In this document: positions 37,258 to 46,032 of the stretch, piece after piece
How the letters are laid out: the number at the start of each line of letters is the position of its first letter
How positions within the stretch are numbered: the first letter of the stretch is position 1
Position numbers and translations under genes: made by a program
The notes under the pieces: model-generated
The model's input: only the letters and a program-made list of their open reading frames with translations
Told to the model about the DNA's origin: nothing
Database searches by the model: none
Assembly (NCBI RefSeq): GCF_002261215.1
Contig: NZ_NEVS01000001.1
Coordinates: 620,001-684,000, forward strand
Source: Bordetella genomosp. 11
GTDB taxonomy: Bacteria; Pseudomonadota; Gammaproteobacteria; Burkholderiales; Burkholderiaceae_B
Direction: 5' to 3'
DNA: 64,000 bases

Positions 37258-38415
37258 TTAGCGGGCGCCGGCCGTCTGGCCGTAGGTAAATACCTGCGGC
37301 TCGGCGGAGAGGCTATAGCGCGTGTACACGCGGTTGAGCGCCGGCAAAGGCACCACGTCCATCTCGCCGACCGCCGGTTCCATCACGACCATCGCGACGG
37401 AGGCGGACAGGTTGTCGTGGCTGCCCGGCCGCGGCGGCCGGCATACCGAATAGGGCGCGCCAAAATCGTCGAAAAAGGCCGCCCGAAGATCGTCGCGCGT
37501 CAGCGCTTCGCGCTTGTTCAACAATCGGCGCACGCGCCAATCGCGGTACTGGCTTTCCGGGGTGCTGGCGCGGCCGGTATCGCGCAGCTTGCACAGGGCC
37601 ACCTCGCTGACCCAGTGGTTGGCGTGCACGATCAGGTCGTCTTCCCCCGGATAGATGGGGAAAGCCTCGTCCGTGGTGCATTCGAAGTCGATACCGAAAC
37701 CGTCCGCCATGCCCAGCATGATGTTGTTCGAGCAGGATTTCGGCGTCGTTGCCACCGCCTTGATCGCCAGCGCGAAGTGCTGCTGTTCCAGCACCTTGCG
37801 GCGGATCAGCGACAGCGGCACGCCCAGCTGCGTGAAGTCGCGGTCCGATTCCAGGTAGTTCGCGGTAATCGAGATGCCTTTGCTGTTCAATCCACTGCGC
37901 GCCAGGCCGCCTGCTTCCACGAAGGTCAGCATGTCCGGGCCATCGTCCTGGCGAATTCGCAGCACGATGGACGTCTCCGCGCATTCCGCGCGCCAATCCC
38001 AATTCTGCCCGTGCAGCAGGTTCCCGGTGGCCGAGCGCTCGGGCAGCACCAGCGCACCCGTGCAGCCGTCGCCCGGCTCCAGTTCGGCGGCTTTCTTTTT
38101 CTCGGCGCGTGCCTTGGCAACCACTTCGGTGCGCGCATTGATCATCACGATGTCTTCGAGCGACACGCCGGCGCCGTCGGCGATCCCGCGCATCTCCTCG
38201 ATGTAGTGGGCGCCGTAGGCCTCGATCTCCTTGGCGAAGGATGCGACCAGCCGCTTGCGCGCCGCGCCGTCATAGCCCAGGGTGACCAGCGTCTGGCCAT
38301 ACATCGCCGCGCTCTTGCGCACCCGGTCCACCGCCGCGCGGCCGTACTGCAGGCCGCGCTCGTAGGGCTTTCCGGCCACGGAAATGAAAGGGAACTGTTC
38401 GGGCGTGGTGGGCAT
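37258..38415 (-). CDS. Penicillin acyltransferase-like Ntn hydrolase (peptidase C45 / AAT family)
   Basis: 385 aa. The family precursor is cut autocatalytically at a Gly-Cys bond to expose an N-terminal Cys; here the likely site is GDGCTGALVLP with Cys near residue 117. The following GQNWDWR segment, EAGGLARSGLNSKGISI and NSNNIML-like CSNNIMLGMADG are typical of acyl-CoA:isopenicillin-N acyltransferase relatives. It probably hydrolyses an amide such as an acylated amino acid or peptide. No signal peptide. Site C (38510) lies 95 bp upstream. Confidence 0.87.
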   Translation of the reverse strand: MPTTPEQFPFISVAGKPYERGLQYGRAAVDRVRKSAAMYGQTLVTLGYDGAARKRLVASFAKEIEAYGAHYIEEMRGIADGAGVSLEDIVMINARTEVVAKARAEKKKAAELEPGDGCTGALVLPERSATGNLLHGQNWDWRAECAETSIVLRIRQDDGPDMLTFVEAGGLARSGLNSKGISITANYLESDRDFTQLGVPLSLIRRKVLEQQHFALAIKAVATTPKSCSNNIMLGMADGFGIDFECTTDEAFPIYPGEDDLIVHANHWVSEVALCKLRDTGRASTPESQYRDWRVRRLLNKREALTRDDLRAAFFDDFGAPYSVCRPPRPGSHDNLSASVAMVVMEPAVGEMDVVPLPALNRVYTRYSLSAEPQVFTYGQTAGAR

Positions 38416-38509
38416 GGCATATCCGGGTAGGCGGGGGAGGGGGGCGCCGCCGGGGCGTCGGCGCGGCGCATCCGTGGCGGGGTGGGGTAGCGGAAAAGTT
38501 TATCCCAAA

Positions 38510-38519
38510 TTGGCGCCAA
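38510..38519. promoter_or_regulatory. Operator candidate C: TTGGCGCCAA
   Basis: Third copy of the palindrome, located 95 bp before the acyltransferase start on the minus strand. Read on that strand the flank after the core is TTTGGG, as at site B. The rest of the 308-bp gap to the gene at 38724 shows nothing else except a GGAGAT ribosome site before that gene. Confidence 0.6.
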
Positions 38520-38723
38520 AAATATCGGGGATTATCCCAGCATCCGCCTTCCCGCTTCCTCGATCCCGGATTGATCCGAATGATGAACCGTATGGGGAAC
38601 GGCCGGGATCGCCGATGTACGCAATCGGGCCGTATGGGCGCGATTCACGTATCGGACGCCGGCACGCGGGACCCCGACGAACTGCTTGCCCTGTCGTCTT
38701 CCTTTTAATCATCGGAGATCAAC

Positions 38724-40160
38724 ATGCCCCTGAATCCCACCTTATCCCTGACCGGCACCGTGGCCAATATGCTCGTGATGCCCGCCGCGCAGCCTGTTGC
38801 GATAAACCGGGACGGGTATATCGAAGACAATCTCGACGGGCTGTTCACCACGCTCGTAAGCCCCGAATACGCCCGCCATCGTGGGGAGTACATGGAGCGG
38901 CTCAGGTTGATCTATGCGGAGGATTCCGGCCGGCTTCTGTTCGACAGGCTCACCGCGCTCGGCGACCGGCACCGCGTTTACCCGGTGCTGGATTTCGTCC
39001 TCCCCCCGGATACCGATGCCGGCCCCGCCGAGGCCGCGCCAGCATCGCCGCCGCGTCCTGCCTCGCCGGCCGTACAGCTGGACAACGGCCGTTGCCTATG
39101 GGATCCCTTGTGCCTTCCCCTGGATCCGCGCAGTACGGACTATCCCGCCCAATACAGGAAGGTGGAGGATGGCCTGATCGAGCTCTGCCACCAACTGATG
39201 GCCATTAACTCCCAACACGTCTTCGCCTCCGATGCCGCGCGCACGGCGCCTCCCCCTCCCGCGGGGTCGGGATCTACGATACCCGTCGATCCGGTGTCCG
39301 CCTCGAATGGCCGCAGGCAGGCCCTGAACGCGGCACGTCCTTATCATCTGCCGGTCTGGAAGGGGGAAACGACGTCCGTGCGCCTGCGCGACGATCTCTC
39401 CATACGCGTCAGCAAAGAACTGGGTCTTCGACAGGACGAGGTCCTGAACGTTTTGCGCGAAATCGGCCGGCACATGGCCGGTCGGCTCGTTCTCGACGAT
39501 CTTGCGGTGTGCGCCAGAAAAGGCGGCACCCTGATCGTCGCGGAAGGCAAGGGGAAGTCCGGCTTGACCACCACCCGCAAGGGCGAAGTGGTATGGCTGT
39601 TCGACGAAGGCGATCTGTCGCGCCGCTGCATACAGCGCGGCCTTTCCGAGTCGGGCAAGCCGCTCTATTCGGCCTTCGTCGACCTGATCGCGGCACGGGA
39701 CACGCTGGGCAAGAAGCTCGGCCTGGATTCCTACTGGATAGCGCGCAATTGGTTGAGCCGCCGCGTCGCGAGCGAAGAGTTCTGCCACAGCATCCAAGGC
39801 AGCCACGCCATTGAAGGCCAGTCCAGCCCGGAACACCCGCAGGATCCGGTCCACGCCATTGCCGCGCCGCCGTCTCGTATCGCTTCGCGGAACGACGCTG
39901 CAAGCACTGCCGCGGTAGGCCCGCGCGCCACGCAGGCGCCGGCCGAGGACGCCGCGTCGCAAGCCGCGCAACCGCGCCAGCGCCTGGGGCGGGGGATAGT
40001 GCAGGGGATGGCGAGCATGTGGCGCTCGGTACAGACGCGCATGGGCGTGGGGAACGCGTCCCGGCAGCCCATGGACGGCTCGCGGCCGTACGATGCGCTG
40101 GTTGCCTTCGTTCCCGACTATTCGGTTCCCAACGAATACACCCCGGCCTCGCGCCGATAA
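38724..40160 (+). CDS. Uncharacterised 478-aa protein, possible secreted effector
   Basis: Not recognised. A clear GGAGAT precedes the ATG. The sequence has a polar N terminus without a signal peptide, then a helical segment with SGRLLFDRLTALGDRHRV (residues about 72-90). A segment LIELCHQLMAI (about 154-164) follows, then Pro/Ser/Ala-rich linkers (about 175-205 and 375-425), and a middle globular part (210-365). The tail includes a Ser/Arg-rich stretch. The layout of polar modules joined by low-complexity linkers is like type III effectors. The spacing of a GR-x-LL helix and a His-containing helix recalls NleD/HopH peptidases, but the HExxH glutamate is absent. Both ideas are speculative. 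Confidence 0.6.
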   Translation: MPLNPTLSLTGTVANMLVMPAAQPVAINRDGYIEDNLDGLFTTLVSPEYARHRGEYMERLRLIYAEDSGRLLFDRLTALGDRHRVYPVLDFVLPPDTDAGPAEAAPASPPRPASPAVQLDNGRCLWDPLCLPLDPRSTDYPAQYRKVEDGLIELCHQLMAINSQHVFASDAARTAPPPPAGSGSTIPVDPVSASNGRRQALNAARPYHLPVWKGETTSVRLRDDLSIRVSKELGLRQDEVLNVLREIGRHMAGRLVLDDLAVCARKGGTLIVAEGKGKSGLTTTRKGEVVWLFDEGDLSRRCIQRGLSESGKPLYSAFVDLIAARDTLGKKLGLDSYWIARNWLSRRVASEEFCHSIQGSHAIEGQSSPEHPQDPVHAIAAPPSRIASRNDAASTAAVGPRATQAPAEDAASQAAQPRQRLGRGIVQGMASMWRSVQTRMGVGNASRQPMDGSRPYDALVAFVPDYSVPNEYTPASRR

Positions 40161-40183
40161 GCGCGGCGGCCCTTGCCGCAAAT

Positions 40184-40218
40184 AAAAAAGCCAGGTTCGC
40201 GATGAACCTGGCTTTTTT
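40184..40218. terminator. Bidirectional intrinsic terminator
   Basis: Inverted repeat with 15-nt arms (40184-40198 and 40204-40218) around loop GCGAT. The GC stem GCCAGGTTC is flanked by A6 on one side and T6 on the other, so it can stop transcription from both the 38724 gene and groESL, which converge here. Confidence 0.93.
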
Positions 40219-40263
40219 GCAGCAAGTGCCCCGGCAAGGCCGGGGCCAGCGGATAGGACTTGC

Positions 40264-41925
<1,662 letters not shown>

Positions 41926-41954
41926 TTACTGGAATTCGGTATCGGGATGGGGAA

Positions 41955-42242
41955 TTACTGGATCACGGCGAGGATTTCTTCCTCGCGGATGACGAGCAGC
42001 TCTTCGCCATCGACCTTCACGGTCTGGCCGGAATACTTGCCGAAGAGCACCTTGTCGCCAGCCTTCAGGTCAACCGGCAGAACCTTGCCGTCTTCCGTGC
42101 GCTTGCCGGGACCAACGGCGATGACTTCGCCTTGATCAGGTTTTTCGGCCGCGCTTTCGGGGATGACGATACCCGAGGCGGTTTTGCGCTCGTTGTCCAG
42201 ACGCTTGATGATCACGCGATCATTCAGAGGACGCAGGGCCAT
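41955..42242 (-). CDS. groES: Co-chaperonin GroES
   Basis: 95-aa lid of the chaperonin. [28 protein letters not shown] (read in parts) and the mobile loop followed by [18 protein letters not shown] identify it. The ATG at 42242 has a good ribosome site (AGGAG on the minus strand). It is the first gene of groESL, with CIRCE 57 bp upstream. Confidence 0.99.
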   Translation of the reverse strand: MALRPLNDRVIIKRLDNERKTASGIVIPESAAEKPDQGEVIAVGPGKRTEDGKVLPVDLKAGDKVLFGKYSGQTVKVDGEELLVIREEEILAVIQ

Positions 42243-42298
42243 GAAGAACTCCTGTAGTTCGGTACGATAGGGGATTGTCTCTAGGGGCCGCCGGGGTG

Positions 42299-42325
42299 TT
42301 AGCACTCATCGGCGGCGAGTGCTAA
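42299..42325. promoter_or_regulatory. CIRCE element (HrcA operator)
   Basis: Perfect inverted repeat TTAGCACTC-N9-GAGTGCTAA, exactly the consensus bound by the heat-shock repressor HrcA. It lies between the groESL promoter and groES. Confidence 0.97.
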
Positions 42326-42352
42326 TTATAGGGGCGGTTCCGAAGGGTTCAA
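42325..42352 (-). promoter_or_regulatory. groESL promoter (sigma70/sigma32-like)
   Basis: On the minus strand TTGAAC (-35) and TATAAT (-10) are separated by 16 bp. CTTGAA followed by CCCCTAT also matches the sigma32 heat-shock consensus. The -10 box abuts CIRCE, so HrcA would block initiation. Confidence 0.8.
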
Positions 42353-42399
42353 GAGGGGGCGGCGCGGCTGTTACAACTCTGTCGGGTTGGGGTTCACGG

Positions 42400-42404
42400 C
42401 GAGG
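42400..42404. repeat. Target site duplication CGAGG, left copy
   Basis: Five bases directly before the transposon end TGTCGA; the identical pentamer follows the other end at 60947-60951. Five-base duplications are the rule for Tn7-family insertion. Confidence 0.85.
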
Positions 42405-42481
42405 TGTCGAATGTCACTCAACTTGGAATTTATGTCATTCAAGTTGGAATTCTAGGTGTCCCCAATTTTAGGTGCCGGACA
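42405..42481 (+). repeat. Transposon left end with TnsB-type sites
   Basis: Terminal TGTCGA at 42405. TGTC-starting units begin at 42412, 42433 and 42457; the first two contain TCAA-N-TTGGAATT (42418-42430, 42439-42451), 21 bp apart. The third is diverged. Together with 42353-42404 and the stretch up to 42669 this fills the gap between the groESL promoter and the first cargo gene. Confidence 0.8.
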
Positions 42482-42669
42482 TGCTTGGCGAAGTTTGAGG
42501 GCAAGAACCATTCGACCGGCGTTCGGCAGGAGATCCGTGCCACGTGACGGATGATCTCAAGGCGCCATCACTCCCCGTCATGGAAACGCGGACGACCGCT
42601 ATCGACCCGTTGCCGCCATCCCACAAGAAAGCGGCCGACGGCCGGTTTCGGATCAGTATCGGACGGACC

Positions 42670-43578
42670 TTACTGCCCCGGGACCCTGTGGCAGTTCCTG
42701 TATTTCCTCCCACTCCCGCACGGACAGAGCGCATTCCGGTGCACCTTGGGGAAAACGACCGGCGCAGCTGCGGTGACTTGGAGTTGGCCGATCATGACGC
42801 CGGGGCTGTTCGATCGCCCGTCCACTATGTCCAGCATCGGCAACTCGTTTTCGACGATGTCGCTCTCATAGCCGGCGACTGCGGCCAGCGGCGACTGGAA
42901 ATCAAGCATCCCTGTGTTAAGGCGTTTACCCACCGTGCCGCCGGAACGGTGCCAGCTCGATATATCTGCGACGATTGCGGCGGCCTTTGCGCAGATCGCG
43001 GTATGAGAAGCCCGTCTTTCAAGCAGCGCGCGCAGTTCCCGTTCGTCGGCCCCCGTCATTGCGCTGAATGCACCGATTGCCTGAATCATCGTCGGATTAC
43101 TGGGTGCTGGGTCTCTGCTGCGTTCGCAATGGACCGTAAATTTTTCTTGTGGGACGGGATGGTTGATGAAGTTGATGAAGTCTTGGAAGTTCGAGATCAA
43201 AGCGTTGGTGATGAAACCGTCCACAGTGTATCCGGTGATCATCACCGTCAGCTTTCGGTTGCGAACATCTATCGAGAGCACATCCGGATCTGACCTGAAT
43301 TTCTCCGTCGCAATCTCAGCAAAGTGTTCGATGGCCTCGCGGAATCGCGCGTCTTTCCTCGATGCGGCCTGCAGGGCCTCCATTAGCCAGGTCGACATCT
43401 TGAATCCATTGATGAATGCTAGGCCGGTGTAGCAGTAAAGTGCAGAGGCATCGTCACAAAGAAGATGTCCTGCCTTGCCCGACGCTTCTGTCACGATGTC
43501 GCCGGTCCAGCCTGTAAGGCGCCGATCGCTGACTTGAATGATTTGATCCGCGTTGGCGGCTACGAGAGCAAAGGTCAT
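42670..43578 (-). CDS. Proteasome-like (HslV/Anbu-type) Ntn hydrolase with C-terminal SEC-C motif
   Basis: 302 aa. The protein starts MTFALVAANADQI; removal of Met would expose Thr1. Counting from that Thr, Asp17 lies in QVSDRRL and a Lys at 34 in GKAGHLL. This Thr1-Asp17-Lys33 pattern defines active proteasome beta-fold proteases such as HslV and Anbu. The C terminus has the SEC-C zinc motif CPCGSGRKYRNCH. Start at 43578 is chosen because it places Thr at position 2. It is divergent from the HEPN/nuclease pair, 79 bp apart. Function is not known; a proteolytic effector or regulator in a defence cassette is an inference. Confidence 0.65.
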   Translation of the reverse strand: MTFALVAANADQIIQVSDRRLTGWTGDIVTEASGKAGHLLCDDASALYCYTGLAFINGFKMSTWLMEALQAASRKDARFREAIEHFAEIATEKFRSDPDVLSIDVRNRKLTVMITGYTVDGFITNALISNFQDFINFINHPVPQEKFTVHCERSRDPAPSNPTMIQAIGAFSAMTGADERELRALLERRASHTAICAKAAAIVADISSWHRSGGTVGKRLNTGMLDFQSPLAAVAGYESDIVENELPMLDIVDGRSNSPGVMIGQLQVTAAAPVVFPKVHRNALCPCGSGRKYRNCHRVPGQ

Positions 43579-43657
43579 AGTGGCGTGCAGAGGTTCTATC
43601 GGAAAGATCGATCTAGCGCGAAGACTTGAATCGGGCAAGTCTCTGGCGGAAAATAAC

Positions 43658-44482
43658 ATGACACAATCCGACGGCCGGATGTTGCGCTTGTACTGTCGGC
43701 TGGAGCCGGTCAATGATAGGCGCGGGGTAACAACGAAAGGATGGAATCTCGTGGAATCTTGCGCACATGACAATCTGGGGCTTTCCCTTGACCGGTGGCA
43801 GGAATGCCACTGGCATCTGCACCAAATGGAAGGCCATTACCATCAGCCGGACGGATTCCGCTATTCCCTGAATTCGTTCATTCGTGCCGTTAAGGAAGTA
43901 CCCCTGAAACTGCACAACGATTTGCAGCGCCATCCTGAAGTGAGGGCAAAAATCAAGCCGCTCCAAGAGGCGGTTTCCGGGAACGGTCTGTTCCAGAAGC
44001 TTGGGAAACAGCGCGATTTTATCGTTCACCACGGATCGCTGAACCCGCACAGCCGCGGCCAGATCGGCACGACCGAGGGCGCGAAAATCAAATTCACTTT
44101 TCCCTTCGCCGTGCATCCGTGGGAATCGTCCGATGAAGCATATGAGCGGTACAAGGCACTCTGCAAGACAAATGCCTTGATGCGCGGTTTTGGGCCGGAT
44201 TGCGATTCCGCCCCGGCGATCTGGCGCACCTGGATGATCCCGGAGTTTCCGGACAGAGATTTGCTCGATGTCGCGTTTGAGGCCTGGACGCTTCTCGGAG
44301 AATTGCTCTCCGGCGCCGTTGAAGCTTTCGGCGGGGAGAAGCTCGATCTCACCATGCCGTGCCGACACGATCCTAGCCTCATTCGGATCAAGCGATACAG
44401 CCAGCGACAATTCTTCCTCGATGTGGATGGGATCGACCTGGAAGAGGAAGAACGTAAATGGCGCGAACGTAAGGCTCAGTGA
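43658..44482 (+). CDS. HEPN-like protein of unknown function
   Basis: 274 aa, mostly helical. The segment KQRDFIVHHGSLNPHS contains R-x4-H, the HEPN ribonuclease signature, near the middle; a long helix pair precedes it (FRYSLNSFIRAVKEVPLKL). The C terminus is strongly charged (EEEERKWRERK). ATG at 43658 follows GGCGGAA and is in frame with a longer, non-conserved upstream part overlapping the divergent gene. It is followed after 14 bp by a PD-(D/E)XK gene, so the pair is probably one operon. HEPN assignment is from motif and helix pattern only. Confidence 0.55.
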   Translation: MTQSDGRMLRLYCRLEPVNDRRGVTTKGWNLVESCAHDNLGLSLDRWQECHWHLHQMEGHYHQPDGFRYSLNSFIRAVKEVPLKLHNDLQRHPEVRAKIKPLQEAVSGNGLFQKLGKQRDFIVHHGSLNPHSRGQIGTTEGAKIKFTFPFAVHPWESSDEAYERYKALCKTNALMRGFGPDCDSAPAIWRTWMIPEFPDRDLLDVAFEAWTLLGELLSGAVEAFGGEKLDLTMPCRHDPSLIRIKRYSQRQFFLDVDGIDLEEEERKWRERKAQ

Positions 44483-44496
44483 CAGAAGGAGAAGCT

Positions 44497-44997
44497 ATGG
44501 ACCGAGAGACCCTTCTTGATCACCTGACCGCAGCGCTTCGCACCATCACTACGCCGCGGTTCTACCAGAACGAGCACGGATTTCAGGGTGAGTTGCTGGT
44601 CCAGCTGAAACAGGCCATCCCGGCAGATTTCCTGCCGGACGAAGCCATCATCGAACAGGAACACCAGAAAAAGCTAAAAGTGCATGGTCTAAGAATCCGG
44701 CCAGACATCATCGTTCACGAGCCGTACGACGAGCACCACCATGGCTCACGCAGGGACGGGAATCACGCCGTCATCGAGATCAAGCGGGCGGCGTCTCAAA
44801 AAGACGCGATCGACGACTTCGCGAGCCTGATCAGCATGATCGAGATTCTGGACTATCCCCTTGCGATCTTTATCAACATCGCGTCCGATTGCACACGGGC
44901 CGATCTCATTCCGGCGGAATGGCGGGACCGGATCGTGTGTTTCGCCGTCAATCTGCAAAACGGCGAGGCGCATGTGATCCGGTCAGACGTTGGCTAA
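44497..44997 (+). CDS. PD-(D/E)XK nuclease-like protein
   Basis: 166 aa. A nuclease core is visible: RIRPDIIVHEP gives the Asp, and HAVIEIKRA gives the E-x-K after about 30 residues rich in His and Asp. A helix DAIDDFASLISMIEIL follows as in this fold. AGAAGGAG at 44484-44491 makes ATG 44497 a clear start. Coupled with the HEPN-like gene before it. It may cut nucleic acid; target and trigger are unknown. The next 293 bp to the integrase remnant hold no gene. Confidence 0.65.
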   Translation: MDRETLLDHLTAALRTITTPRFYQNEHGFQGELLVQLKQAIPADFLPDEAIIEQEHQKKLKVHGLRIRPDIIVHEPYDEHHHGSRRDGNHAVIEIKRAASQKDAIDDFASLISMIEILDYPLAIFINIASDCTRADLIPAEWRDRIVCFAVNLQNGEAHVIRSDVG

Positions 44998-45244
44998 TGC
45001 TTGTTTTGTTATCTAGCCCTTTGCTTTCCCGTATAAGGGGAACGGTCGAAGGAATTGAATACAGCTTCATCGGTTGGTTGACGATACGCTCGGGGCATTA
45101 TTCGTAGGCGACGCACTGCTCGTCCTAGCCGGACTCGTACTGACGATGAGCACGGGGAAGACATCTCGTTAGTCGGGCCCCCAACCGAACGGCCGCAGTC
45201 TGGCATTGAAGCGACGCCTTGGCTTCGCGTCTCGTTAAAAACGA

Positions 45245-45262
45245 ATGTCCCAAACTGGCCGG
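45245..45262 (+). repeat. Direct repeat ATGTCCCA-N3-TGGCCGG, copy 1
   Basis: The 18-bp motif, preceded by CGA, recurs in the same orientation at 48248-48265. The two copies bracket the integrase remnant and the DUF6602/DUF5677 pair. The start (CGAATGTC) also resembles the transposon left end. Confidence 0.5.
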
Positions 45263-45290
45263 CAGGCGACCGCTCGCCGGCCAGGATGCA

Positions 45291-45913
45291 TCAAACCTCA
45301 GTTTGCTCGGCGATCTCAAGAGCATCGTCGACCTCGATGCCGAGATAGCGGACTGCGCTTTCCAGCTTCGTATGCCCGAGCAGCTGTACGCTCCAAGATT
45401 CTTCGTCCGACGGTAGATCAGCGAGGCTTTTGTACGGCGCATAGTGTGGGTGCCATATGCGGTATCGTCGAGACCAATCGATGCGATCCAGCGATCCACA
45501 ATCCGGGCGTACTGCCGAGTCGACAGATGCGGCGACGCATGCAATCGGCTGAGAAATAGAACGTCCGCCGCCTTTAGGGCTCGCACTTCAATCCATGCTT
45601 CAAGGCTATCACGGGTTTGCTCCGTGATCTCGAATTGAACTGGACGCTGTGTCTTTTGTTGCATGACGGTGGCTCTCACGGCCACATGGCTTCCGTGACG
45701 GAAGTCCTGCACCTGCAATCGCGTGAGATCGCAAGCTCGAAGCTTGCTATCGATTGCGAGATTGAACATCGCGAGTTCGCGGATGTTCGATGCCATCTGG
45801 AGTCTCGTTCGGATTGCCAAAATTTCTCGCAGCTTTAGCGGCGGCTTCTGCCCGGTTAGTTTGCCCTTGTTCCATGGCACACGACGGTCAACTTCGGCAT
45901 TCTCGGATTCCAT
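45291..45913 (-). pseudogene. Tyrosine recombinase (integrase) with frameshift
   Basis: About 207 codons. The N-terminal three quarters read well: SKLRACDLTRL (catalytic Arg), then GTHTMRRTKA (H-x-x-R). After TKNLGA the frame shifts near 45390; the other frame continues VQLLLGHTKLESAVRYLG, supplying the catalytic His and Tyr, and stops at 45291. One base is apparently missing. Unless the base is a sequencing error, the enzyme is inactive. Such short integrases are common passengers in proteobacterial islands. Confidence 0.8.
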
Positions 45914-46032
45914 GACAATCTCCTTTCGAGTAAAGGGAGATTCAGTGTGCGCCTACGGAGGGGCGCTATCCGACCCGTTTTGGTCGTTCTTGGATCGGTC
46001 CGCAACGTCGGCTCCCGTATGCATTGAGGACG

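Noticed and set aside
42405..42481. Left-end repeats as an IS21-type remnant
   Set aside because: The inverted partner sites and matching 5-bp duplication at the far end fit one Tn7-like element better.
45015..45206. Small ORFs between the nuclease-like gene and the integrase remnant
   Set aside because: They lack ribosome sites and overlap the out-of-frame tail of the broken integrase.
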